Part shown: positions 43,098-52,050 of the stretch, one piece after another
How the letters are laid out: every line of letters begins with the position of its first letter
How positions within the stretch are numbered: position 1 is the first letter of the stretch
Assembly (NCBI RefSeq): GCF_900141755.1
Contig: NZ_LT670844.1
Coordinates: forward strand, 6,916,501 to 6,980,500
DNA: 64,000 nucleotides
Source of the DNA: Bradyrhizobium lablabi
GTDB lineage: Bacteria > Pseudomonadota > Alphaproteobacteria > Rhizobiales > Xanthobacteraceae
Direction: 5' to 3'
The notes under the pieces: model-generated
What the model was told of the DNA's origin: nothing
The model's database searches: none
The model's input: the letters and a program-made list of their open reading frames with translations, nothing else
Translations under genes and position numbers: made by a program

Positions 43098-44321
43098 ATG
43101 CTAACGCCCGCGAAAACTGCAGCGATCGCTGCAACCATGTTCCTCGCCGCGGCAACGCCTGCTCCCGCCGCCGAGACCGTCACCGCGGACGACACCGCGC
43201 GGTTCCTGGCGGGAATGGCGCCATCGGCCGGCTCGCCGCTGACGCCTTTGACCAAAGACCCGGCCTGGCAACACCACGCCAGATTTTTTGACGCGGCGTT
43301 CGCCCAGCTCGAGCAGCGCCAGCTCTCGAAAATCCGCAGCTGGTCGGCCGCCAACCTGGCCGCGCCGAAGCCGACCATGTTCTACATGTTCTCCGGTCCC
43401 GACTTCCTCTACGCGGACGCGTTCTATTCGAAGGCGACGACCTATGTGCTGAGCGCGCTGGAGCCGCCCGGGTCGGTGCCGGATCTTGTCCGATTGCCGC
43501 GCGGCGGCGTCGGGGCCGCGCTCTATAATGTCGAGCATTCGATGAGCTCGATCCTGAGTTTCTCGTTCTTCATCACCAAGATGATGAAGGTCGATCTGCG
43601 TGCCGGGCAGCTCAACGGCACCTTGCCGATCCTCTATGTGTTCCTGGCGCGCTCGGGCAAGACCATCCGCGACGTCAGCCCTGTCGCGCTCGACGACAAG
43701 GGGCAAGCGCATTTAGGCAACGAGAATCCCGGCAACATCGCGACCCGCGGCGTGCGCATCCTATTCGCAGGCAGCGATGGCGCCGAAAAGACGCTGTATT
43801 ACTTCTCGACCGATCTTTCCAATCCCGGCGTCAAGGCGTCGGGCTTCCTGAAATTCTGCCAGACGCTGGCGCCCGGCAACAGCCTGATCAAGAGCGCGTC
43901 CTATCTGCTGCATTCCGGCAATTTCTCGACGGTGCGCGACTTCATCCTCGCCAACAGCGCGACCATCATCCAGGACGATTCCGGAATTCCCTTGGCCTAT
44001 TACAGTCCGAAGAAATGGCGGTTCTTCCCGTTCGGCCGTTATGCCGGTCCGATCTCCGAATTCCCCAACAAATATCAGGAGCAATACGCCGAATTGTTCC
44101 GGCGCGCTCAACCGATGGATTTCGGCATCGGCTATCGCTGGCGAACCTATGAGTCGAACCTGCTGCTGTCGGTCAGGCTGGCCGCTGACGATACAGGGCA
44201 CGCTGATACGACGTCATCGGCCGAACCTGCGCCACTGCCGCCAAAACCACCGCGGCCCAAAAAACCCCGTCCGCCGGCCCCCATCGGGCCGCCCCCAGGT
44301 TACTTCTGGTTTTCGCGCTAA
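43098..44321 (+). CDS. Exported protein of unknown function coupled to the permease (407 aa)
   Basis: A signal peptide (AAIAATMFLAAATPAPA) precedes a 370-residue periplasmic protein. Notable stretches are MFYMFSGPDFLYADAFYSKA, RTYESNLLLSVRL and a final Pro-rich tail (PLPPKPPRPKKPRPPAPI). I do not recognise a family. The start ATG 43098 is read 2 nt after the permease stop, which points to a joint role, perhaps in handling the permease's substrate (inference). The C-terminal Pro/Lys tail may be disordered or contact the cell wall. Confidence 0.72.
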   Translation: MLTPAKTAAIAATMFLAAATPAPAAETVTADDTARFLAGMAPSAGSPLTPLTKDPAWQHHARFFDAAFAQLEQRQLSKIRSWSAANLAAPKPTMFYMFSGPDFLYADAFYSKATTYVLSALEPPGSVPDLVRLPRGGVGAALYNVEHSMSSILSFSFFITKMMKVDLRAGQLNGTLPILYVFLARSGKTIRDVSPVALDDKGQAHLGNENPGNIATRGVRILFAGSDGAEKTLYYFSTDLSNPGVKASGFLKFCQTLAPGNSLIKSASYLLHSGNFSTVRDFILANSATIIQDDSGIPLAYYSPKKWRFFPFGRYAGPISEFPNKYQEQYAELFRRAQPMDFGIGYRWRTYESNLLLSVRLAADDTGHADTTSSAEPAPLPPKPPRPKKPRPPAPIGPPPGYFWFSR

Positions 44322-44328
44322 GGCGTCC

Positions 44329-44496
44329 TCACCAGCGAACGCTTTGGCTCGGCTCAATGATGGCTGTCGTGCTTGGAGGGTCGGAGCTGCCTGCGAAAAA
44401 CCGCCAGGCGGCGACGATCAGGATGAGCAAGGCAAGGACTGCGATCAGATCGATCTGTCTGGGGTCGTGACCCCCGTGGCTGATTTTCCAGCGCAT
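44329..44496 (-). CDS. Small single-span membrane protein (55 aa)
   Basis: ATG 44496, with GGAAG about 10 nt upstream, opens MRWKISHGGHDPRQIDLIAV, then LALLILIVAAWRFFAGSSDP. One transmembrane helix (17-35) is flanked by polar ends. A TTG seven codons earlier is a possible alternative. The stop is 8 bp from the convergent exported-protein gene. Function unknown. Confidence 0.6.
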   Translation of the reverse strand: MRWKISHGGHDPRQIDLIAVLALLILIVAAWRFFAGSSDPPSTTAIIEPSQSVRW

Positions 44497-44601
44497 TGTT
44501 TTTGATCTTCCGGACAAGGTCTCAAATCAATGCGCGCGTCACGCTGCAGTTCCATCACGGTAGCAATGCGCCGTTGGCTTGAAGGCAGTGCAGCGAAACT
44601 G

Positions 44602-44949
44602 TCAGGGCGCGTTGACGCCGCGCCATCGCCCGTAGCGCCACGGCAGATACCAGCGCGCGCCCGCAGGTTTTGTCAGCGGCACGTTGTCGATCCCGGAAGT
44701 CCCAAAGGGCTGGCAGCGCAATAGCCGCGCCAGCGTCATCCAGCCGCCGCCCCACAATCCGAAGCGTTCGATCGCCTCGTCGCCATAGACCGAGCAGGTC
44801 GGCAGATGGCGGCAGTTGTAGCCGACCAAAGGCGACAGCGTGTGCCGGTAAGCCCAGATCATGGCGCGCCCGGCATTGCGCGGCAGGCGCGACACCGTAC
44901 CGGCGCAGTCGGAGCAAGCGTGCGAGAGTGAATGCTTCATGGGCGGCAT
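44602..44949 (-). CDS. yidD: Membrane protein insertion efficiency factor YidD (115 aa)
   Basis: The YidD pattern is clear: WAYRHTLSPLVGYNCRHLPT then CSVYGDEAIERFGLWGGGWM and LARLLRCQPFG. YidD helps the YidC insertase in placing proteins in the inner membrane. The start could be ATG 44949 or ATG 44940; neither has a strong ribosome site. The usual rpmH-rnpA-yidC neighbourhood is absent here. The CSDCAG motif near the N-terminus is an extra cysteine pair. Confidence 0.92.
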   Translation of the reverse strand: MPPMKHSLSHACSDCAGTVSRLPRNAGRAMIWAYRHTLSPLVGYNCRHLPTCSVYGDEAIERFGLWGGGWMTLARLLRCQPFGTSGIDNVPLTKPAGARWYLPWRYGRWRGVNAP

Positions 44950-45185
44950 GGCGAAATCATATGCGTAGATTTGCGGGGTTCCTATGCATGGAACCGGTGG
45001 GCCGCAGGCATTTGCGCCACACTTTTGTAAATATCAGTGATTTGAACGCGGTGCAGCAAAGGTTCTATGGACGGCAACCTTTCGTATGGCTACCATTTTC
45101 ATGACGCCGACACGACAGAATCATGTGGCGTTAAAGTGGGGCCATTGCCACGGCTCGTTATGGGGCTTGCGGGGAAGGAACCGAA

Positions 45186-46094
45186 TTGAGGCTTGTGAGG
45201 TCGCTTGATTTCCGCGGTTGGGTGCTGCTTGGCGCCGCTGCCTTTTGCATCGCTTTACCCGGCGTGGTCACGACCTCCGTCGGCGCGGCGCAGGCAGGCG
45301 TCACCCTCGAAGAACGCAAACTGCCGATGAAATTCAGCTGGGTCGCCTGCCAGCCGAATTGCCGCGGCTGGGTCTCTGCGGTCGGCATCGTCACCGCCGA
45401 CAGCCCGAGGGATTTCGATGAGTTCGCGCGCGGACGCGAGCTCGGCGGCATCACCATCGTGCTGGATTCCTCAGGCGGGTCGGTCAACGATTCCATCGCG
45501 CTCGGACGGCGCTGGCGCAGTCTCGGCGCGCTGACCACCGTCGGCATCAGCGTCCAGGGCGCTACCGCGCAGGGCGATCGCGCCCGCGTCGAGCCCGAAG
45601 CCTATTGCGAATCGATGTGCGTGTTCCTGCTGTTGTCGGGCAAGACGCGCTATGTCCCGCAGGCCGCGCACGTCCGGGTCCACCAGATCTGGATGGGCGA
45701 TCGCGCCGACGACGCCAAGGCTGCAAGCTACACCGCGCAGGACCTGATGATTGTCGAACGCGACATCGGACGTCTCGCCAAATACACCTTCGACATGGGC
45801 GGGGCGGGCGATCTGTTGGCGCTGTCGCTCAACGTGCCGCCGTGGGAAGATCTGCACGAATTGTCGTCGGCGGAATTGCGGTTGACCAACCTCATCACCA
45901 CCGACGCGGTCGCCGAGGTGCTGCCCGGCAGCCCGGTTGTGCCGGTAGCCGAATTGACGGCCAAGCCCGTCCAGGATCGTTTTGTCGCCACGGCGGCTCA
46001 AACCGAGACCACGCCGCAAACCGTGAAATCGACCAAGACCGCCGAAGCGTTGGCTCCGACCGGCGGCGTCGCCACGGCTACGCCGGCGCAGTAA
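45186..46094 (+). CDS. Exported ClpP-like protein with possible serine-protease fold (302 aa)
   Basis: A signal anchor or peptide covers residues 11-37 (WVLLGAAAFCIALPGVVTTS). The core resembles the crotonase/ClpP fold: TIVLDSSGGSVNDSIALGRR (compare ClpP SPGGSV) followed by ESMCVFLLLSGKTR with Ser143, and a histidine in HVRVHQIWM (H166). It may be a periplasmic protease or a non-catalytic relative; the Ser and His are present at plausible places. TTG 45186 is used because GGAAGGA precedes it and no ATG fits. The C-terminus is Thr/Ala-rich and likely disordered. Confidence 0.78.
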   Translation: MRLVRSLDFRGWVLLGAAAFCIALPGVVTTSVGAAQAGVTLEERKLPMKFSWVACQPNCRGWVSAVGIVTADSPRDFDEFARGRELGGITIVLDSSGGSVNDSIALGRRWRSLGALTTVGISVQGATAQGDRARVEPEAYCESMCVFLLLSGKTRYVPQAAHVRVHQIWMGDRADDAKAASYTAQDLMIVERDIGRLAKYTFDMGGAGDLLALSLNVPPWEDLHELSSAELRLTNLITTDAVAEVLPGSPVVPVAELTAKPVQDRFVATAAQTETTPQTVKSTKTAEALAPTGGVATATPAQ

Positions 46095-46116
46095 TAGCGA
46101 CGATCAATCCAACATA

Positions 46117-46215
46117 GTCGTCATTCCGGGGCGCGCGAAGCGTGAAGCCGGAATCTCGCGCCGATAACTTCGAGATTCCGGGTCCACGCGAAAACGCGCG
46201 TCCCGGAATGACAAC
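46117..46215. repeat. Palindromic intergenic repeat (type B relative)
   Basis: The left arm GTCGTCATTCCGGGGCGCGCG and right arm CGCGCGTCCCGGAATGACAAC are near-perfect reverse complements with inner arms GAATCTCG and CGAGATTC. It sits between two convergent genes. Confidence 0.7.
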
Positions 46216-46221
46216 AAGTGG

Positions 46222-46677
46222 TCACCCCTGGGCTGCGGCCGGCTGCTTTGCCTTGGTCTCGATCTGGCCGATGGCGTCGACCACGGCATCGAAGGTCAGC
46301 ATGGTGGAAGCGTGCCGCGCCTTGTAGTCGCGCACCGGCTCGAGCAGCGCGATATCGGCCCATTTGCCTTCCGGCGGGCTGCCGTTTTCCTTCAGCATCT
46401 TGCGGACGGTCTCGCGCAATTCGCGCAGTTCGCCGGCGGTCGAGCCGACGACATGGCGCGCCATGATCGACGACGAGGCCTGGCCGAGCGCGCAGGCCTT
46501 CACGTCATGGGCGAAGTCGGTCACCACCGGCCCGTCCATTTTGAGGTCGATCTTCACCGTCGAGCCGCAGAGCTTTGAATGCGCCGTGGCGCTGGCGTCG
46601 GGATCGGGAAGCCGGCCGAGCCGGGGGATATTGCCGGCCAATTCGATGATCCGCTTGTTGTAAATGTCGTTCAGCAT
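46222..46677 (-). CDS. IscU/SufU-like iron-sulfur scaffold protein (151 aa)
   Basis: The NifU-N/IscU fold is seen in DIYNKRIIELAGNIPRLGRL, SKLCGSTVKIDLKMDG (Cys37) and KACALGQASSSIMARHVVG (Cys62). The third scaffold cysteine expected further on (in RIKCATLAW-like segments) is a serine here (RHASTMLTF, S124). It may assemble clusters less tightly or act as a carrier or regulator. ATG 46677 begins the domain; the frame to 46806 is longer but lacks signal. Divergent from folE across a 237-bp gap. Confidence 0.88.
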   Translation of the reverse strand: MLNDIYNKRIIELAGNIPRLGRLPDPDASATAHSKLCGSTVKIDLKMDGPVVTDFAHDVKACALGQASSSIMARHVVGSTAGELRELRETVRKMLKENGSPPEGKWADIALLEPVRDYKARHASTMLTFDAVVDAIGQIETKAKQPAAAQG

Positions 46678-46914
46678 ATGATTGAGGTCCTGCGTTCCCC
46701 CGCCGCGATCGCCCTTGGCGACCGCGCTCCAGGGTCCTATATATGGGCCGAAATGGCGGAAATACAGTCCGGCTGTTTCCTGGAAGCGGCTTGAAATGGA
46801 AACCAATTCGGCCGCGGCAGTGTTAGGATTGTGGGACTCAGGCGTCCGGCGGCCAGACCGCCCCGTCTGCCGGTGACACTCCGGTCCATTTGAGACCGGT
46901 CGAACGGAGTTGAC

Positions 46915-47646
46915 ATGGACGCGCTGATCAAATCTATCCGCCCAGGCAAAGCTTCTGACCTGAAGACTTCGGACAAGCCTTCCGATGCGAAGGACCAGAG
47001 GATTCCGGAAAGCCGTCCGGCCGAACTCGACCCCTCCGAATTCCTAGCCGCGGCCGTACGCGCCGACCAGCCGCGTCCGTCGCGCGCCGAAGCCGAGCAC
47101 GCGGTCGAGACGCTGCTCAGCTATATCGGCGAAAATCCCGGCCGCGAGGGCCTGTTGGACACGCCGCGCCGGGTGGTCGAGGCTTTCGACGAACTCTATC
47201 AGGGTTATCACCAGTGTCCGGCCGAGGTGCTCAACCGCACCTTTGGCGAGACCGCGGGCTATGACGATTTTGTGCTGATCCGCGACATCGAATTTACCTC
47301 GCAATGCGAGCACCACATGATGCCGTTCTACGGCAAGGCGCATATCGCCTATACGCCGGTCGAGCGGGTGGTGGGCCTGTCGAAGCTCGCGCGGCTGACC
47401 GATATCTTCGCCCGCCGCCTGCAGACCCAGGAACATCTGACCGCCCAGATCGCGGCCGCGATCGATGAGATCCTAAAGCCGCGCGGCGTTGCGGTGATGA
47501 TCGAGGCGGAGCATACCTGCATGTCGGTGCGCGGCGTCGCCAAGCATGGAGCGATGACGTTCACCAGCCGCTTTACCGGGATGTTCCGCGATAATCCGGC
47601 CGAGCAGGCGCGTTTCCTGTCCATGGTGCGAGGACCGAACCGGTAA
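46915..47646 (+). CDS. folE: GTP cyclohydrolase I (243 aa)
   Basis: FolE makes dihydroneopterin triphosphate from GTP, the first step of folate synthesis. The conserved [20 protein letters not shown] (zinc and substrate site), [20 protein letters not shown] and [20 protein letters not shown] (family end) are present. The N-terminal 45 residues are extra and charged. ATG 46915 is preceded by AACGGAG. hisI follows after 29 bp and may be co-transcribed. Confidence 0.96.
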   Translation: MDALIKSIRPGKASDLKTSDKPSDAKDQRIPESRPAELDPSEFLAAAVRADQPRPSRAEAEHAVETLLSYIGENPGREGLLDTPRRVVEAFDELYQGYHQCPAEVLNRTFGETAGYDDFVLIRDIEFTSQCEHHMMPFYGKAHIAYTPVERVVGLSKLARLTDIFARRLQTQEHLTAQIAAAIDEILKPRGVAVMIEAEHTCMSVRGVAKHGAMTFTSRFTGMFRDNPAEQARFLSMVRGPNR

Positions 47647-47675
47647 CCTCGCTTTACGATGCGCGAGGGTTTTCC

Positions 47676-48104
47676 GTGTCCAATTCAGCAGATATCGATG
47701 ACCGCGAGGAAGGGCTTAAGTTCCAGCCCAAATTCGACGCGTCCGGCCTTGTGACCTGCGTCGCCACCGATGCTGCGACCGGCGAAGTGCTGATGGTCGC
47801 GCACATGAACGACGAAGCGTTGCGCAAGACCATAGCAAGCGGGGAGGCCTGGTATTTCAGCCGGTCCCGCAACGCACTGTGGCGAAAGGGCGAAACCTCC
47901 GGCCATATCCAGCGCGTGGTCGAGATGCGGCTGGATTGCGACCAGGACGCGGTCTGGATCCGGGTCGAGCAAACCGGCGCAGCCTGCCACACCGGCCGTC
48001 ACTCCTGTTTTTACCGCAAGGTCGAGGCCGGCGAGGGCGGGGCGCGATTGTCGTTCGTGGATGCCGACCGCCTGTTCGATCCGCACGCGGTTTATCGGAA
48101 ATGA
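47676..48104 (+). CDS. hisI: Phosphoribosyl-AMP cyclohydrolase (142 aa)
   Basis: HisI opens the ring of PR-AMP in histidine synthesis. Diagnostic parts are [40 protein letters not shown] and [20 protein letters not shown] then RHSCFYR, where the zinc cysteines lie. GTG 47676 is the start, with GAGGG seven bases upstream. No PRA-PH (HisE) domain is fused. Likely coupled with folE transcription (29-bp gap). Confidence 0.96.
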   Translation: MSNSADIDDREEGLKFQPKFDASGLVTCVATDAATGEVLMVAHMNDEALRKTIASGEAWYFSRSRNALWRKGETSGHIQRVVEMRLDCDQDAVWIRVEQTGAACHTGRHSCFYRKVEAGEGGARLSFVDADRLFDPHAVYRK

Positions 48105-48266
48105 CCGTTCAGCCCGCGCGCTGACGCGGTACCCCCGGAATGCCGCGGGGAGGCCTTTTAACCTGCCATTAACCATAAAAGCCGCAGTGTGACGGTGGCT
48201 TGAACGTTAGTGGGAGCTCTCGAACAGGCTTGGGCGGGCGTTTCGCGGGGAGCGGGGCACCAATAT

Positions 48267-49292
48267 ATGTCGGTTGATACGTCAAACGCCACGGCTGCGG
48301 CAGGTGTCGATCCATCGCGCCTGCGGATCGCCGGCGCCATCAAACAGGCCGCCAGCACCACCGGCACCAGCTTCGAATATCTGCTCACCACCGCCAAGAT
48401 GGAATCCGATTTCAATCCGACGGCGGGCGCTTCGACCTCGTCCGCGCACGGGCTTTATCAATTCATCGACCAGACCTGGCTCGGCACCGTGAAGGAAGCG
48501 GGCGCCCAGCTCGGCTACGGCCAATACGCCGACGCCATCACCAAATCCCCCTCCGGCAGCTATTCGGTCGGCGATCCCGCGGCGCGAAGGGCGATCATGA
48601 AGCTGCGCGACGATCCCACGGCTGCTTCGGCGATGGCGGCGGTTCTGACCCAGTCGAACAGTTTTCAGTTGACGGGCAAGATCGGCCGGCGGCCCACCGA
48701 TAACGAACTCTATATGGCGCACTTCATGGGTGTCGGCGGCGCGGCAAAACTGATTTCGAGTGCCGAGGATAATCCGAACGCGTCCGCGGCGCGGATGTTT
48801 CCGAATGCGGCTGCGGCGAACCGGTCGATCTTCTTCGACCGCACCGGGCGTTCGCGCAGCGTATCCGAAGTCTATTCGGTGCTATCAGCGCGTTACGCCG
48901 GCGCCGCCAATTCGCACGCGACACGCTCGGCGATGGCCGCCGTCGGCGACGTCCCGTCCAGCGTGGCGCTCGCCAGCGCAGCCCCGGCCGCGCCTGCCAT
49001 CGACAATGCAGCGTACCTGTCGACCTTCCCCGATGTCCGCTCAGTCGCGCCGGTGACGATGGCGTCGGCATCGAGCGCGACAAATTCCTCGCCGCCGAGT
49101 GACCCGATCTTCCGTTCGTTGTTTCAGGCCAGCGACGAACGGGCGCAGCCGGTTTCGCCAACGGTCCGCGCGTTGTGGGGCAACTCCTCGTCGCTGACCT
49201 CGGTCGCCAACGCCGGCGTGGGGTCGTCGCCCGTCGGTACGCCGCAACCGCTCGATCTCTTCAGCGACCGCAGCGGCACATTCAGCAGCTAA
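48267..49292 (+). CDS. SLT-type lytic transglycosylase-like protein (341 aa)
   Basis: The SLT core is visible from residue 22: IAGAIKQAASTTGTSFEYLL, the catalytic Glu46 in TTAKMESDFNPTAGASTSSA then HGLYQFIDQTWLG. The remainder carries LRDDPTAASAMAAVLTQSN and MAHFMGVGGAAKLISSA, also SLT-related, then a 140-residue low-complexity Ser/Ala-rich tail. No classical signal peptide is found, and flagellar or type-secretion-like export is possible. ATG 48267 has a GGGAGCGGGG site about 12 nt upstream. Confidence 0.85.
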   Translation: MSVDTSNATAAAGVDPSRLRIAGAIKQAASTTGTSFEYLLTTAKMESDFNPTAGASTSSAHGLYQFIDQTWLGTVKEAGAQLGYGQYADAITKSPSGSYSVGDPAARRAIMKLRDDPTAASAMAAVLTQSNSFQLTGKIGRRPTDNELYMAHFMGVGGAAKLISSAEDNPNASAARMFPNAAAANRSIFFDRTGRSRSVSEVYSVLSARYAGAANSHATRSAMAAVGDVPSSVALASAAPAAPAIDNAAYLSTFPDVRSVAPVTMASASSATNSSPPSDPIFRSLFQASDERAQPVSPTVRALWGNSSSLTSVANAGVGSSPVGTPQPLDLFSDRSGTFSS

Positions 49293-49456
49293 ATCGCTCG
49301 CGTCGAGGGGCTTGCGGCGAACCCCGCACCCTTAACAAAACGTCAATAAAACCAGCCGTTTATGGTGAACGCTTTGTTAAGCGTCGTGGTTTATTTTGTG
49401 TTTCGGGGGCATCGATCACGGTGCCGATTTCTAAGGTTGCGTAAGCCGGCAGGACC

Positions 49457-50632
49457 ATGATCGTTCGGCAGTTTATCAGTTGGATCAGGACCGCTCCGGC
49501 AGGCGAGCGGGCAGAGGCAACGCGATCGCTGGCGCGGGCCTGGCTGATTTCCGATCTCTCTGAGGAGGATCGCGCTGCCGCCGAAGGCGCGCTGTTGATG
49601 CTGCTCGACGATGCTTCCCCACTGGTGCGCCAGGCCATGGCCGAAGTATTCGCGCGCAGTTCCGAGGCGCCCGCCTCCATCGTGCAGGCGCTGTCGCTCG
49701 ATCAGCCGTCGGTCGCACTTCCGGTGCTCGAGCATTCTCCGCTTTTGATCGATGCCGATCTGGTCGACATCGTCGCGACCGGCAACGGCCAGATGCAATG
49801 CGCCATCGCCCGCCGCGTCAATCTGCCGGCGTCGGTCTGCGCCGCGATCGCCGAGGTCGGCACGCCGGCGGCAGCGCTCGAACTGATCGAAAACGCCTAT
49901 GCCGAGCTCGCGCCGTTTTCCTGGGACCGCATCGTCGAGCGCCACGGCCATCTCGCAGCGATCCGGGAATCGATGCTGGTGCTGGAGGATCTTCCCGCTG
50001 CAACCCGGGCCGCGCTGGTTGCAAAACTGTCGGAAACGCTGGCGCAGTTCGTCGTCGCGCGGAACTGGCTCTCCCCCGATCGCGCGATGCGGATCGCAAG
50101 CGAAGCGCGCGATCGCTCCACCGTCAACATCGCGGCGCATTCGCGCGGCGAGGACATGCGCGGCCTGGTGCGGCACCTGCGCGCCACCGGCCAGCTCACC
50201 GCCGGATTGATCCTGCGCGCTCTATTGTCGGGCAATCTCGAACTGTTCGACGCCGCACTTACGGAATTGTCCGGCTTGCCACAGGCGCGCGTCTCGTCGC
50301 TGCTGCACGACCGCGGCGGCGCCAGCCTGCAGGCGCTCCTGATCCGCGCGGGCTTGCCGGAATCGACCTTCGCGGCGTTCCGCGTAGCACTCGAAGTCAA
50401 CCATGAGATGGGCTATGTCGACACGGTCGGAGGCGCGGCGCGGTTGCGGCGCCGGATGGTCGAGCGCGTGCTGACCCATTGCGAGACCGACCGGCAGGCC
50501 GCCGAGCCGCTCTTGATTCTGCTACGTCGCTTCGCAACCGAATCCGCCCGCGAAGAAGCCCGCATGTTCTGCGACGAGCTGATGGCCGAAGATGTCATTG
50601 CGCCGGTCCAGCATGATCTGATCGCGGCTTAG
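49457..50632 (+). CDS. DUF2336 domain protein (391 aa)
   Basis: The alpha-helical repeat-like DUF2336 pattern covers the whole protein: DASPLVRQAMAEVFARSSEA, LLIDADLVDIVATGNGQMQC, then AIARRVNLPASVCAAIAEVG. It resembles HEAT-like repeats. Function is unknown, though such genes often lie close to chemotaxis or phosphorelay genes; an Hpt protein and a response regulator are next on the opposite strand. ATG 49457 with AGGACC upstream. The protein is soluble. Confidence 0.85.
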   Translation: MIVRQFISWIRTAPAGERAEATRSLARAWLISDLSEEDRAAAEGALLMLLDDASPLVRQAMAEVFARSSEAPASIVQALSLDQPSVALPVLEHSPLLIDADLVDIVATGNGQMQCAIARRVNLPASVCAAIAEVGTPAAALELIENAYAELAPFSWDRIVERHGHLAAIRESMLVLEDLPAATRAALVAKLSETLAQFVVARNWLSPDRAMRIASEARDRSTVNIAAHSRGEDMRGLVRHLRATGQLTAGLILRALLSGNLELFDAALTELSGLPQARVSSLLHDRGGASLQALLIRAGLPESTFAAFRVALEVNHEMGYVDTVGGAARLRRRMVERVLTHCETDRQAAEPLLILLRRFATESAREEARMFCDELMAEDVIAPVQHDLIAA

Positions 50633-50657
50633 TCTACGCTCTCACAACAAATCAGGT

Positions 50658-50771
50658 GTCGTCCCTGCGAAAGCTGGGGTAACCACCGGACCTTGTTGTT
50701 ACAAAAGCCGGCTACCCCAATGCTAAATCGACAGGCCGCGGCGCATGGGTCCCTGCTTTCGCAGCGACGAC
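50658..50771. repeat. Palindromic intergenic repeat (GTCGTCCCTGCGAAAGC family)
   Basis: GTCGTCCCTGCGAAAGC at the left (50658-50674) and GCTTTCGCAGCGACGAC at the right (50755-50771) are inverted copies with one mismatch. The interior holds GGGGTAACCACCGGA and CCGGCTACCCC, another imperfect pair. It lies between two convergent genes and differs in sequence from the type A and B repeats. Confidence 0.65.
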
Positions 50772-50797
50772 GAGTCGAAAGAGCGCGACGTTTATCT

Positions 50798-51376
50798 CTA
50801 GTCCCCCGGCACGATGCTCGGCGCGAGGATCGCTTCGAGATGCTCAGGCCGGTCGCGATTGGCGTGGACGAGGAAGACGTCGGCGATGCCGCGCAGCTGG
50901 CGGCTCAACTCGCTCGCCATGCTCGCGGTGTCGAGCTTGGTGCGCTCGCGCACGATCGCCTGAATGGCGTTGATATGATGCGCGATCAGGTCGGACGGCA
51001 CCTGGGCGAGCTCGGGGGCATGTTCGATGATCCGGCACAGGCTTTCGGCGGCGGCGCCGGCGGATGGGTAACCAAACGTGGCGGCGTCACCCTTGATGTC
51101 ATGGGCGGCGCGAAACAGCTCTTCGCGCGTCGCGTCGGTAAAGCCGGCCTTGCGGATCGCGGCATGTGCCGCCGAGAGCCGGTCGGTTTCGACGATCATC
51201 CAGTTCTTGAATTCGCCGGACAGGCCGGCGAGTGCCTTTTCAGCGCGCGCCACCGGATCGTCGAGATCCTTTTCGGCGACGCGCCGCAGCACGTTGCGCA
51301 GCGGATTGGGCTGCGTGATCACGTGATGGTCGGCGAAGGTCTTGACCTCGATCGTCCCGCGCTTGTCTTTGGCCAT
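50798..51376 (-). CDS. Hpt-domain phosphotransfer protein (192 aa)
   Basis: The histidine phosphotransfer motif is AAHDIKGDAATFGYPSAGAA with the acceptor His92, in a helical bundle of about residues 45-170. The N-terminal 40 residues are a separate charged arm (FADHHVITQPNPLRNVLRRV). It would pass phosphate between a kinase and a response regulator; the CheY-like gene starts just upstream on the same strand, and no kinase adjoins. Probably one operon (23-bp gap). Confidence 0.88.
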   Translation of the reverse strand: MAKDKRGTIEVKTFADHHVITQPNPLRNVLRRVAEKDLDDPVARAEKALAGLSGEFKNWMIVETDRLSAAHAAIRKAGFTDATREELFRAAHDIKGDAATFGYPSAGAAAESLCRIIEHAPELAQVPSDLIAHHINAIQAIVRERTKLDTASMASELSRQLRGIADVFLVHANRDRPEHLEAILAPSIVPGD

Positions 51377-51399
51377 GATGGTTTCCTTCAGCGTTCGCG

Positions 51400-51945
51400 C
51401 TAGACGGTCGAGCGGGCCTTGTCGAGCAGCGAGGGCTGCTGCAGGACCTCCGCCTCGCCACCGACACGGCGCTCGGGGCCGATATAGGCATTGCTGGTGT
51501 TGCGCCGGCGGTCCGGGCCGAAATAGGTCTTGGTCTTGATGAACGGGCGTGGATTGGCGACGACGTTGAGGATGCGCTGATAAAGCCCCTTGGCCGAGAT
51601 CGGCTTCGCCAGGAATTCGGTGACGCCGGCGTCGCGCGCAACCGTCACGCGCCGCTTCTCGGAATGCCCGGTCAACATGATGATCGGCGCGTAGGGGTTG
51701 CCCTTGGATTCCGGTTGCCGGATCATCTGCGCTAGTTCGAGGCCGTCGAAAATCGGCATCGACCAGTCGGTGATGACGATGTCGGGAACGTAGTGGCTGT
51801 ACATTTCGAGGGCGGTGGCGCCGTCCTCGGATTCATAGACCTCGCGCGCGCCGAACGAATGCAGCAGGGTCCGCAGGATGCGGCGCATATGCGGATTGTC
51901 ATCGCAGACAAGAAACCGCAGCTTGTTGAAATCGATGCGAAACAT
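51400..51945 (-). CDS. CheY-like response regulator (181 aa)
   Basis: The receiver domain is intact: acidic pair D15-D16, phospho-acceptor D60 in IVITDWSMPIFDG, Thr92 in IIMLTGHSEKR, and Lys114 in FLAKPISAKG. The last 45 residues are extra, with two basic GPDRRR/GPERR motifs (FGPDRRRNTSNAYIGPERRV) of a kind seen in other single-domain regulators from this group. It has no DNA-binding output domain. With the Hpt gene it forms a kinase-less phosphorelay pair. Confidence 0.92.
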   Translation of the reverse strand: MFRIDFNKLRFLVCDDNPHMRRILRTLLHSFGAREVYESEDGATALEMYSHYVPDIVITDWSMPIFDGLELAQMIRQPESKGNPYAPIIMLTGHSEKRRVTVARDAGVTEFLAKPISAKGLYQRILNVVANPRPFIKTKTYFGPDRRRNTSNAYIGPERRVGGEAEVLQQPSLLDKARSTV

Positions 51946-52050
51946 GGCCGGGCCCTGGCGGGCTGACCGCTGAAGGCGGTATTACCCGACGTTAACCATA
52001 TCGCGCCGGCGGTTAACGAATGGTTGCGAAAGGGCTGGCCGCCTTGCGGA

